A stretch of 64,000 nt of DNA from Limnephilus marmoratus (taxonomy: Eukaryota > Arthropoda > Insecta > Trichoptera > Limnephilidae), in contig OU862933.1 in assembly GCA_917880885.1 (NCBI GenBank), positions 7,425,452 to 7,489,451 on the forward strand, given 5' to 3'. A program made the position numbers and the translations under genes. Each line of letters begins with the position of its first letter. Position 1 is the first letter of the stretch. Positions 35,406 to 45,569 of the stretch are shown here, piece by piece. The notes below the pieces were generated by a model. It ran no database searches. It was not told the DNA's origin and was given only the letters and a program-made list of their open reading frames with translations.

Positions 35406-35517
35406 TAAAGAAGGAGGTAGCGCAACACGGCATAACACCCCAAAAACAAATAACGAAAATGCTTTTGGCCGTGAAAATCTTAAAACTTATCCTCGTTTTT
35501 AAGCGTTTAATTTTTAT

Positions 35518-35920
35518 TTTTGGTCGAGGGGTAAGGCTCTCAACTAGCAATGTGAAGGTCGCGGGTTCAAAACGTTTTCAAAATGCAAAAGGTTATTTAT
35601 TTCATTAATTATTGTCATTTCACAATTTATTAATTTAAAATAATATATAGTATATTGACGATACGACCAAGAGTAAAAGATAATCTAATTACGCCCTAGT
35701 GTAAGACCACCATTCAGCGTTGCTTGAAATGGCTTTAGCCGTGTTTAGTGACCAGTTCTGAAAAGCCAGTTACTTCCCCACCTTCCTCTTTCCCATCTCA
35801 TTCCCCTCCCCATTTCCTTCAGTCTCACAACACACCACAATTATTGATGCCCCAGTCTCATTGGGTCCAGACGGGAGCATTTGGGACTCTTGTGCGGTAT
35901 TCATGTAAAAAAAAAAAACA
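35518..35920 (+). repeat. SINE A, full-length, decayed head
   Basis: A degenerate tRNA-like head (GAAGGTCGCGGGTTCAAAAC) is followed by the SINE A body (GTGTAAGACCACCATTCAGC, GGCTTTAGCCGTGTTTAGTG, CCACCTTCCTCTTTCCC) and tail GTGCGGTATTCATGTA plus 12 A. A long-range match to the copies at 23.0, 38.28 and 55.36 kb. Confidence 0.8.
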
Positions 35921-35964
35921 AAAAAACCGCATCATAATCGGTCTATTCGTTCGGTCCGGAGCTA

Positions 35965-36003
35965 CGATGCCACAGACAGACACACAGACAGACAGACACA
36001 CAG
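35965..36003. repeat. CAGA-type microsatellite
   Basis: CAGACAGACACACAGACAGA-type simple repeat, followed by AACACCGCTCCTTGCGTTGG, which may be the end of a dispersed repeat. Confidence 0.7.
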
Positions 36004-36039
36004 AATGTCAAACTTTTAACACCGCTCCTTGCGTTGGGG

Positions 36040-36340
36040 GTTAAAAAAAGCAGAAGATGGTTTGAAAGGGAGATACGCAAATACGAATGTAAGAGGGAGC
36101 GCGCTGATGTTAAAAACTGATAATAGTGAAGCGAAAATTGTGAAAATATTTAATAAAACACGGCTCGTTTAAAATAGAGCACAAATCTCTTGCTAAATGT
36201 CTAAAGTAGCATTTAAAAAAACACTGTGATTTTTTTCACATCTCATGTTAAATAACAGAACAAAATGTGTTTTAAATGATTTTCGGAGCACATTGCGATT
36301 TTTTTCTATAGACGGAACTTAAAGTGTTAAAAACTTTTTT
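36040..36340 (+). repeat. Dispersed repeat I, copy 1
   Basis: It shares AGCGAAAATTGTGAAAATAT, TAATAAAACACGGCTCGTTT, AAAATAGAGCA, AACACTGTGA and GCGATTTTTTTCTAT with 46.36-46.64 kb in the same order. Non-coding. Confidence 0.65.
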
Positions 36341-36699
36341 TTAAGGACTCAAAAACTTGTTAAAGGGAATTATGCTATAATCGAAACTTCTAACATGAGC
36401 TTCAAACTTCTCATACGAGCACTCCAACCGGTTTCGGTTTAACTTTACTATCGTTACGGCAGATTGAAAAGGTTACATGGTAAAATTCTTATTCGGACCA
36501 ACATCAAGCTAGATCCAATGTGATTTACTATATTCTATACTATTTCAGGTGAGAAAAATGCGTCTTTTAATTATTACTGATATGTGGAAGAGATGTTTTT
36601 GCCAATTTAAACAACTCATTAAATACTTGTAGAATCGTTTTAATTCCATGAATTATACAATAAATCAGGTGAATAAACGAGTGTGGCTCGCATTGGATA

Positions 36700-36905
36700 G
36701 TGTGGGGCGATATATAAAACTGACAGCCGGCAATTTCACGCGTTACTAGTATAATTATTACGAATTACTTACATTTGCTGCTCTTACCAATTTTGTGCAA
36801 AACCCATAGGGTGGAAAAAATCTTGATTTATTTCGACGAGAATAATTATTGCCGAGTCCAATTTGAGGACTATTTAAGCGGTTATGAATATGAACAGGTA
36901 ACAAC
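36700..36905 (+). promoter_or_regulatory. Possible TATA promoter with short open frame
   Basis: TATATAAAAC at 36711-36720 is followed at a normal distance by a candidate start region (TTTCACGCGTTACT). Downstream the frame ...YFDENNYCRVQFEDYLSGYEYEQ runs into CAG/GTAACA near 36.9 kb, a possible splice donor. No ATG begins it cleanly and I recognise no protein. Weak evidence only. Confidence 0.2.
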
Positions 36906-37014
36906 TCATTTCAATAAAAAAAACATATTCTTAAGCCCAAAAAGGATATTTAATAAATTAACTAGTCAGGTATATTTGTTCGGTTTTCGGATCAACTCAT
37001 AAAGGTCTTATGAA

Positions 37015-37440
37015 AGTCGTTGTGTCTCTCTTATTATCATGGTTAGAAATACAATCTGTACGGTTTAGAAAGAGAAAATACCACGCCTTATGTTCAAATC
37101 AAAAAGTTAACCGAAAATAATTAAAATGTACACCTTTATGAATCCAAAGTTTCCGTTCGCAATTTGAAAACAAATGAAACTTTGAGAATTTTTCATTTTT
37201 TATTTTTACATGAAACGACAAAAAAGTGATCTTACGATAACGTTCATTATACATGTGCCTAATAATTAATGTGTGTTTTATTTATTTTTTTGTTATCAGC
37301 AATTTTAGTTAAATAATTATATTTCAAAAATTATATGTTTATTTCGAATTATAAAATTTTAAAGCGTGTTTAGAAATATTCAATTTATTTGGATTTTATT
37401 GCAAAGCGGAAATATTTTGACCCTCTGAAAAAAATATGGT
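37015..37440. repeat. Dispersed repeat H, copy 2
   Basis: It matches 31.66-32.06 kb at the blocks listed there, including AAAGTTTCCGTTCGCAATTT and GCGGAAATATTTTGACC. An extra TTATCAGCAATTTTAGTTAA is shared with the copy at 63.58 kb. Confidence 0.6.
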
Positions 37441-37714
37441 CGGTTAAGTGGATTTCACAAAATAACACGATTTTTCACGATTTTTTTAAATATTTATCTC
37501 CAGGTTTCTTTCGTGCATCTTAAGTCGCGAGATTAAAAAAATGTTTCTATTTTCAGATTGCCGTTGAATTAATCTGCACAAATCTCCTACTAATTCAATT
37601 CAATTTAATTGTATCATTTTAAAAAAATTATTAAATTAATATTTCAAATTTATTTTAAAAGATAGTAGAAAACAATAAGTGCCCTACGGATAAATCCGCT
37701 CCAAATCTTTTACA

Positions 37715-38800
37715 CAATAGGCCACTTGCATGGATTTCATAATGACTTGGAAAAAATCGTGTGGATAGATTTTTTTACTAAGATTACGAAAATGTTAGTA
37801 AAAATTTTTAGAAAAGTACAGTTTTTTTTTAAATAAATAAATCCATTATTTGGGCTTGTGACGTCACTACATGAAAATGTCCCGTCTCCGAAAATGTTAC
37901 TATTAAGTTTGTAAAATTCCACACTGATTTATTTTTTTTATATGGCAACATTTTGATTTCAGGCGAATTTTTGAATTTGACATTTAACGTTCACTAGATT
38001 TATTGTTTGTTCTCTGCGAACTTATCATTTGGTTTGACTTTTAGACAGATGTTATGAAGAGAACCCCGTACATTTTATGATGTCTACGTGTTTTAGAGGT
38101 ATAATGGTAATGGTGCTGATTTTAACAAAATCAAATTTTATAATATTCCTATCATTATTATAATTTGCAAGTACAAGTATATTACATTGGATTTAGTAAC
38201 ATAGACGTTAAACATTATAATGATTTATAAACAATTAGATAGATCAAGGAAAAAAATATTTCTGAGATTTTTTTTTTTTTTTTTTTTACCGCACAAGAAT
38301 CTCAACTGCTCCCGTCTGGAGCCAGTGAGACTATGGCATCCCCAATTGGGGTATGTTGTGAGGCTGAAGGTAGTGGGGAGGGGAAGGAGGTGGGGAAGAG
38401 GAAGGTTGGGAAGTACCTGGCTATTCAGATCTGGTTAAACACGGCTAAAGCCATTTTCAAGCGACGTTTCAATTCTGAATGGTGGTCTTACACCAGGGCG
38501 ATACTAATAGTATCTTCCACTCTGGAACATGCCGCAAATATACTATATATTATTTTAAATGAATTAATTGTGAAATAACACAAATTAATCAAATAAAATT
38601 TATTTGCGCATGCCGGGTTCGAACCCGCGACCTCCGGAATGTGAGTCAAGAGTCTTAGCCACTGGACTACGGAGATGTAATATTTTTGGTATGCCTCGTT
38701 ATTCTCCTGTGCCATTCGTGTGGAAAACGTTTTTTTTTAAATGATTTTCGGCAATGTAATTATCGTTTTTCCGCACTCATAAAATTATGTCCACAGAAAA
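37715..38800 (-). repeat. Dispersed repeat F, copy 2, interrupted by a SINE
   Basis: The reverse complement matches 19.68-20.35 kb. Alignment runs to TTTCTGAGAT at 38.27 kb, breaks at the SINE and resumes at ATGTAATATTTTTGGTATGC. Because copy 1 is uninterrupted there, the pair shows the empty and filled states of one SINE insertion. Confidence 0.75.
38271..38674 (-). repeat. SINE A, full-length, with defined insertion site
   Basis: The minus strand has a head with A-box TAGTCCAGTGG (complement of 38659-38669) and B-box GGTTCGAACCC (38615-38625), then body, then tail as a T run on plus (38271-38287). GAGAT flanks both sides and is present once in repeat F copy 1, so it is the likely target duplication. 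This is the best-preserved head with consensus Pol III boxes. Confidence 0.85.
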
Positions 38801-39437
38801 TTATAAAACACAGTTTTAAAACAATGTACTAATAAAGTATTTTAAAACACAGTTTTAAAATATTCTCCACCATTCCAAACACGTCGCTCTCACTTTCAAT
38901 CTTATTCATGAATTATGCGTTTATTCAACGAGTAAAACATTGTTTGTTTCAATTTATTCCTTTCTCGGTGACATAAAACGCTGAATGGATGCAAAAAATA
39001 ATGTAACAAGTATTTTGCGTTTATTATATCCATATACCGTTTAAAGAGGTGGATTTCTTTTCATAAAAAGTCAACTAACATAAACATAACATAAACGTTA
39101 ACTTTGAGGCGTATTTTACCTTTTACGATGACAAGTAATGTGAAATTGATTTTAAAAAGCACGAAAAAACACGTACAAATTAATATAATTTAATCAGTTT
39201 GTTCACCTTTTTTAATGGAAGCAGAAAATCTGTGTGTATTTTTAAAGATATCGTATTTATGCAATACAATTTGTCGCAATTGATTCGGAACTTTGCTGGA
39301 AGCGGCTACGTAAGTTTTTGGTAATTTTATTTTGGTGCCAGAAAGTATTCTATAATGTCCCCTATATGAAAGCTATGACTACCTTGTCAGGTGCTCTAGT
39401 TTGTTGAAATAGTGATCAATCTAGTTGATAAGTTAAA
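38801..39437. other. No recognisable feature
   Basis: AT-rich sequence with no gene or repeat boundary that I can support. Confidence 0.4.
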
Positions 39438-40554
39438 ATTTAATTAAATGAAGACAATATTTGCGAAACTCAATCAAAAATCTGGAGACAGAAAAATCAG
39501 ATATTGGCACCTCTGGTTAAGCAGTAATGTAATAGACTGGGAGGCGAGATAGGTAAACCCTACGTCATCGAGTACACGGATGAAACTACTTTGTAGTGGT
39601 AATGGACATCTAGAAAACCTTAAAAAAGCTGGTCTGCCGGTGCGCCTCTTGGCAGGAGCCGCGCAGTCATGGAAATAGTCAGCGATTTTTTTCGAAAAAA
39701 TTACGTCATCGAGTACATGAACGGGAATGGTCTCATATGATAAAGGTCGATTAGAAAATGAGAAAAAAGCAGGTCCGCCAACCGGCAGCCTGGCACGTTC
39801 GCAGGCAGCCGGCGTCAAAGTGGGGTAAAAAATAGTAAATTTTACGTCATCGAGTACACGAATGAAACCAACGAATAACTATAGTCCAGATCATTCCATT
39901 TAAGAATTTCTTGGTCTGCCGACCAGCAGCCTGGCAGCTTTTTGTGTACGATGTTTTAAAGTTTTTTTTTTCTTAATTTTTCGTTTATCTTTATTATTAT
40001 TTTTATTTTACTATATTTTTGAAAACTTTGAATGTCATATTTTAAAAAAATAAGCGTAGAATATAAAAAAAAATAGTTTGAGAGTTCCGAGTGTACCCAT
40101 CCGTCAGGCGAGCCATTCGACGCCAAACCACTTACGAAACCTGCCGCGGTGCCCCTCGCCGCTGTTTTTTGTACAAATTACAAAAAACACTTTTTGCACC
40201 GTCGCCATGAGAGCTGCGTTCGTCCGAAAAACGACGGAAATTTCTGAACCCCGTCCGTTTCATATCGGTTTCGCTTGCCCTGCTGCACCGATTACTGCGA
40301 ATTCAAGATCGAAACTAACGAAAAACTGTAGTCTAGACAATTCCATTTATGAATTCCTTGGTCTGCCGACCAGTAGCCTGGCAGTTTTTTTACGTACGTA
40401 TTTTTAAAGTTTTTTAATTTTTTTTAAATTACTTTCATTATCTTTATTATTACTTTTATTTCAATATGGTTTTAAAAAATTGGAATGCCAGATTAAAAAC
40501 AAATAAGTGGCAACGAAAAAAAAATTAATTTAAGTGTTCCGAGTGTACCAACCA

Positions 40555-42120
40555 GGCTATAATATGGGCACGCTATGGCGGCGAAGGGCTCCACGGTCAA
40601 TTTCCAGTAAGTTGTTTCGCGTCGAAAGGCTCTCCCGTTCGATGGGGATAATCGGAACACTCAAAATTAATGTTTTTATCATTACAAATTATTTTATTTA
40701 AAATCTGGTTTCTACGTTATTAAAACCATATTGAAATAAAAATAATAATAAAGATATTAAAAATAATTTAAAACTTTTAAAGCTCGTACACAAAAAACTG
40801 CCAAGTTGCTGGTCGGCAGACCAAGGAAGTCATAAATGGGATGATCTGGACTACATGTCTATGTTAGTTTCGATATTGTATTCGATGTAATTGATGCAGC
40901 AGGGCAAGCGAAACCGATATGAAGCAGACGGGGTTCGGAAATTTCCGTCGTTTTTCGGACGAACGCAGCTCTTATGGCGACGGTGCGGTGGTTGTTTGAA
41001 ATTTAAACCATTATCGACTGTTAGGTTATCTTAAAAAACTATTATTATTATAAATTTGTATAATAATATAGGCACGCGATGGCAGCGAAGGGCTCCGCAG
41101 CCAGTAAGTTGTTTCACGTCGAAAAGCTCTCCCGGCCGATGGGTACAATCGGAGCACACAAAATTTTTTTTTAATCATTACAACTAATTTTTTTTTAAAT
41201 CTGCCATTCTAAATTTAAAACCATATTCAAATAAAAATAATAATAAAGAAATTAAAAATATAATTTTTTAAATTAAAAAAAATTAAACTTTAAAAGATCG
41301 TACACAAAAAACTGCCAGGCTGCTGATCAGCAGACCAAGAAAGTCATAAATGGGATGATCTAGACTACAGGTTTTCATAATTTTCGATCTTGTATTCGAT
41401 GTAATCGATGCAGCAGGGCAAGCGAAACCGATATGAAACGGACGGGGTTCGGAAGTTTCGTCGTTTTTCGGACGAACGCAGCTCTTATTGCGACGGTGCG
41501 ATGGTATTCGAACTTCGAACCACTATTAACTATTAGGTTATCTTAAAAAAACTATTATAATGATAAATTTGTTTAATAATATGGGCACGCGTTGCGGCGA
41601 AGGGCTCCGCGGCCAGTTTCCAGTAAGTTGTTTCGCGTCGAAAGGCTCTCCCGTCCGATGGGGACACTCGGAACACTCAAATTTTTTTTTTTTATGATTA
41701 CAACTAATTTTATTTAAAATCTTCTATTCTAAGTTTTTAAAACCATATTCAAATAAAATTAATAATAAAGATATTGAAAATATATTTTTTTTAATTAAAA
41801 AAAAAAATTTAACTTTAAAAGATCGTACACAAAAAACTGCCAGGCTGCTGATCGGCAGACCAAGGAAGTCATAAATGGGATGATCTAGACTACAGGTTTT
41901 CATTAGTTTCGATCCCGTATTCGATGTAATCGATGCAGCAGGGCAAGCGAAACCGATATGAAACGGACGGGGTTCGGAAATTTCAGTCGTTTTTCGGACG
42001 AACGCAGCTCTTACGGCGACGGTGGGTTGGTTGTTCGAACTTCCAACTACTATGGACTATTAGGCAATCTTAAAAGGACTATTATTATTATAAATTTGTA
42101 CAAAAATATTAACATGCGAC
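40555..42120 (+). repeat. Tandem ~510-530-bp units inside the foldback element
   Basis: Units marked by ACACAAAAAACTGCCA start near 40788, 41300 and 41829, with a related start in the right arm near 42338. Each contains GCAGCAGGGCAAGCGAAACC, TTTTTCGGACGAACGCAGCT and GGCGAAGGGCTCCGCGG-like blocks. Units differ by a few percent and short indels. Confidence 0.8.
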
Positions 42121-42747
42121 AGCGGTGAGGGGCACCGCGGCAGGTTTCGTAAGTGGTTTGGCGTCGAATGGCTCGCCTGACGGATGGGTATACTCGGAAC
42201 TCTCAAATTATTTTTTTTTATATTCTACGCTTATTTTTTTAAAATATGGCATTCAAAGTTTTCAAAAATATAGTAAAATAAAAATAATAATAAAGATAAA
42301 CGAAAAATTACGAAAAAAAAAAAAACTTTAAAACATCATACACAAAAAGCTGCCAGGCTGCTGGTCGGCAGACCAAGAAATTCTTAAATGGAATGATCTG
42401 GACTATAGTTATTCATTGGTTTCATTCGTGTACTCGATGACGTAAAATTTACTATTTTTTACCCCACTTTGACGCCGGTTGCCTGCGAACGTGCCAGGCT
42501 GCCGGTTGGTAGACCTGCTTTTTTCTCATTTTCTAAGCGACCTTTATCATATGAGACCATTCCCGTTCATGTACTCGATGACGTAATTTTTTCGAAAAAA
42601 ATCGCTGACTATTTCCATGACTGCGCGGCTCCTGCCAAGAGGCGCACCGGCAGACCAACTTTTTTAAGGTTTTCTAGATGTCCATTACCACTACAAAGTA
42701 GTTTCATCCGTGTACTCGATGACGTAGGGTTTACCTATCTCGCCTCC

Positions 42748-42795
42748 CAGTCTATAAGCAGAGGGTCCTGGGTTCGAGTCCCAGAGGTGCCAATA
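42748..42795 (+). other. tRNA 3'-half-like sequence at foldback end
   Basis: CCTGGGTTCGAGTCCCAG forms a perfect T-arm (CTGGG/CCCAG with loop TTCGAGT) followed by AGGTGCCA. The left arm lacks the T-arm but keeps AGAGGTGCCAATATC. A related T-arm ending in CCA is at 54.81-54.83 kb. No anticodon arm, so it is not a tRNA gene. Confidence 0.5.
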
Positions 42796-43071
42796 TCTTT
42801 TTCTGATTATTCTTTCTCCAGATTTTCGATTGAGTTTCGCTAATATTGTCTTCATTTAATTAAATATTACAATTTGGAGTTTTACTCATAAAGGTTAAAA
42901 ATAAAAATAGAGATGTTAAAATATTGTTTTTTTTTTTTTAGCTAGGAAATGTATTAACAAAATTCATTCCTGAGCGATTTATAAATTTGATGTAGGCACA
43001 TTTAGCATTAAGCCTAAGATATATTAATAATATTTTGAAGAAAACTTCTTCTGAAAGGTTGGTGATGGCAT

Positions 43072-43297
43072 TATTTATTTTATTAAAAGACAAACAACTT
43101 TGTTTTTATCACTTTATTGTAACAACACAATCTACATGTTTCGTGAACAATGTTCACATCATCAGAAGTAATCTGTATTTAATTGGCGACTTCAGTGTAC
43201 ATTTACTCTTGATGTGAACACTGTTCACGAAACTGTAGATTGTGTATATTAAAATAAAGTGATATAAACAAGGTTATTAATTTGTCTTTTATTAAAA
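43072..43297. repeat. Palindromic element with hammerhead motif (family C-HHR)
   Basis: Arms from TTATTAAAAGACAAACAACTT (43081) and AATTTGTCTTTTATTAAAA (to about 43297) are inverted copies that include ATCACTTTATT, ACAATCTACA and GTTTCGTGAACA. Length is about 225 bp, non-coding. Each arm holds a hammerhead-like core on its outward strand; only the left one (minus strand) is complete. Confidence 0.7.
43127..43170 (-). ncRNA. Hammerhead ribozyme motif, third family
   Basis: Minus strand: CTGATGA (complement of 43159-43165) - T - stem II GTGAAC/GTTCAC with loop ATT (43143-43157) - GAAA (43139-43142) - palindrome ACATGT (43134-43139) - A (43133). Predicted cut is between 43133 and 43132. Stem I is weak (G.U, A-U, mismatch, U-A). 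The mirror copy on the plus strand near 43208-43242 has lost a core base (CTTGATG) and its helix III palindrome. Confidence 0.65.
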
Positions 43298-43421
43298 TAT
43301 ATTTATACTAACACAGTCCGTTAAAACAAGAAGGGATATTATAATTCCAATTAATTCCAATACTGTTAAAATATTATGTTTTAGCTTGGTTTTTTATATA
43401 CGTATAACATATGGATTGTGA

Positions 43422-44327
43422 GGACAAGGGGTGAGACAGGGATGCTCTCTGTCACCTGTTCTTTTTAACGCCTATATACAGAGTGCGATTGATGACTTGA
43501 GAGAGAGAATGAGTCACAGAAAAGGTGTAAAAATACACGGGCAAAAGGTGGATATGACAAGGTTTGCTGACGATATTGCTATGGTTGCTGAAAGCGAAGA
43601 AGAACTGCAAGAGGCCTTAACAACCATGCAAAGCATTCTTCAAAACAATTACAACACGAAGATAAATAAAGACAAAACAAAGCTGCTGACTGTAGGCCGA
43701 ACGCAACATCAGATGAGAGTAGAGATGTCAGGAGTTCCACTAAAGAACACCAAGGAGTTTGTCTACCTCGGGAGCAAAATAACATGGGACGGTCGGTCTA
43801 AGAGCGAGGTCGACAGCCGTATACACCAGGCTAGGCTTGCATTCAATAAAAGGTCGAAAATAATAGAATCGAATAATATAGACCTAAAACTGAAAATACT
43901 CCTTACCAAGACCTATGTATGGAGTATCTTGATGTACGGCTACGAAACGTGGTGCCTATCCGAAAGAGATAAACGGAGACTAGTGGCTCTTGAGATGTGG
44001 TCCTATAGAAGACTATTAGGAATTTCCTGGAGAGACCAAATTACAAATGAGGAGGTTCTCCAAAGAATCGAAGGAGGAAGGCACCTGCTCGAAAGGCGTG
44101 CAAGATGGATCGGCCATGCAATAAGACAAGAAGGCCTCTTGCATGCCATAATGGAGGGTATGACCGAGGGGACAAACTCTAGGGGACGCCCACGCCGTGA
44201 GTACCTGGAGGACTTGCTGGTGGACGTGCACTGCTCATCATATGCAGACTTCAAAAGAGCCGCCCAAGACAGGGAAGAGTGGAAGAGACGAATAGAGGAA
44301 ATTGCTACAAACCAATCCCAGGATTGA
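43422..44327 (+). pseudogene. RTE-type LINE reverse transcriptase, 5'-truncated, intact 3' half
   Basis: An open frame of about 300 codons carries the palm block QGCSLSPVLFN, the catalytic box FADDI (Asp-Asp at 43569-43574), a KTKLL block, VYLGSKITWDG, and a C-terminal region RARWIGHAIRQEG...GRPRREYLEDL. These are the order and spacing of non-LTR reverse transcriptases, nearest the RTE group as I know it. The frame opens after a TGA at 43419-43421; fingers, endonuclease and 5' UTR are missing. The first codon is GTG in GVRQGC, not a real start. There are no internal stops, so the copy is young. It copied RNA into DNA at a nicked target when complete; this copy cannot. Confidence 0.85.
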
Positions 44328-45565
44328 AACCAGAGAGATGGATTGTAAATACCAAAAGCCAATGGAATTTTATATCCCCTATTTTTGGGTTATTTGAGAT
44401 ATAAAGATATATGGAGTAGAAAAAATAAAGGAAGATTGGAAACTATATGGCAATTCAGATCTGGTCATTAACAAAACTACCTGTTTTTTTTAAGTTCTCT
44501 AATTAACGTGTAGGTTTATGAACCCACATACACAAGACCCAGAGTCAAGGAATAATCATTCTTCAAACTTACTAAAACTAGGCAAAAAATACAAACCTAT
44601 TCTATGATTGTTATTATTCCTGTTGCGAACTCCTGCGTGTAGTCAATTTAAGAGTACCTACTCAACTCACCAGGCATAAGGACTTAATCCAATGTCATCA
44701 TTCACAAACACATTATGTAGCAAACTAGCCAATTTCATAGTTGAGAAAACAAATATACGAAAGACATCGACATTTTCAATGTGACAATTTCGATTTTATA
44801 ACATACTTAAACAATTTTTTTGTTGTCAACATAGTATTTCAGCTATTTTCAGTTTATTTATTTTTTTCCGCTTTACTGTGATGTAATGAACTGTGACATA
44901 TGAAATTATTTTTGCAAACTATTGTTTATTACTGTCTCCTGTGCAAAAATATGTTAAAATTACAAGATAGCCAATGTAAAAGTCCCATGGGCTTATAAAA
45001 GAGTAAGTAAATAAATGATCGGAGAGTTTTTCATGACTGCATGCAGACAATATTTTTTTACTCTTTTTCATTGATAAAATCCATGATAATTTAAGTTATT
45101 TCCTTTCCATTGTATATTTAACCGTTGAATTGGCAGAAATGTGTCAATTTCATGCATAAAAGAAAAAAAGTTGAGAAAAACCGGCGGAATCGTAGCAAAG
45201 GCTTGCGTTCTTAACCTACCGTTGATGTTTTTTGCTGGCGAGACGTTCTGCATCGAAACAAACCTTGACAGAGGTATTGTCAACGAATTATTCGGAAATG
45301 GACCGGTGTTTTTATACACAATAATATTTTTCAAGAGCATGATTGTAATTTTAATTTTTCTTTAAAACTCGGACTCGGATTTAAGTTGTAGAAAAACTTG
45401 AAATATTCACCTACGAAAAATTTAAAACAATAAAATCATTAATTGACTTGACAATCCTGAGAGGATTGTGAAGAAAATAAATTAACGCACCTATGCGGAA
45501 GAAAATTTTTATATCGACTTTGCATTTCAGAATAGAAACATTGCTTTGAATGGCATTAGATTTAT
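44328..45565. other. No gene; small SINE A fragment at 44.43 kb
   Basis: GGAAGATTGGAAACTATATG and CAATTCAGATCTGGTCATTA (44430-44470) match the SINE A body on the minus strand. The rest is AT-rich with short unrecognised frames. Confidence 0.45.
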
Positions 45566-45569
45566 TTAG

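Larger units (their letters stand above)
35212..35492. repeat. Near-perfect palindrome of repeat D with two opposed hammerheads
   Basis: Arms of about 120 bp (35220-35340 and 35341-35462) are nearly exact inverted copies, centred on CTACCGGATCTGCC-type repeats. Each arm carries a hammerhead on its own outward strand. The ends are family D's GGCCGTGAAAATCT (right) and a shortened left end. In both arms the frame running outward from the centre is open, which is a palindrome artefact. Next to it starts a SINE A at 35.52 kb. Confidence 0.8.
39438..42866. mobile_element. 3.4-kb foldback element with long inverted arms
   Basis: Ends ATTTAATTAAATGAAGACAA (39438) and its complement (to 42866) open inverted arms of about 1.1 kb (39438-40545 and roughly 41760-42866). 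Each arm has ~140-bp subrepeats marked by TACGTCATCGAGTACA (left arm near 39563, 39702, 39843). Further in are ~0.5-kb units marked by CTGCCAGGCTGCTGATCGGC and CGACGGTG. The right side has two extra units, at about 40.56-41.07 and 41.07-41.59 kb. This layered structure is like Drosophila foldback elements. No transposase ORF. The open frames at 39.47-39.82 and 42.47-42.84 kb mirror each other and are a by-product of the arms. Confidence 0.8.

Noticed and set aside
35209..35550. Paired 113- and 86-codon frames resembling each other
   Set aside because: They are the two strands of the repeat D palindrome, explained by the hammerhead-bearing inverted repeat.
35965..36003. CRISPR-like array in the CAGACA repeats
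   Set aside because: Simple-sequence microsatellite without spacers; the genome is eukaryotic.
39474..42843. Two long mirror-image open frames (114 and 124 codons) in the foldback arms as a gene pair
   Set aside because: The arms are near-identical inverted copies, so open frames mirror each other automatically; no domain, start context or codon signal supports coding.
44003..44362. Minus-strand frames of 71-119 codons at 44.0-44.36 kb
   Set aside because: Antisense shadows of the RTE reverse transcriptase, which has the diagnostic motifs on the plus strand.
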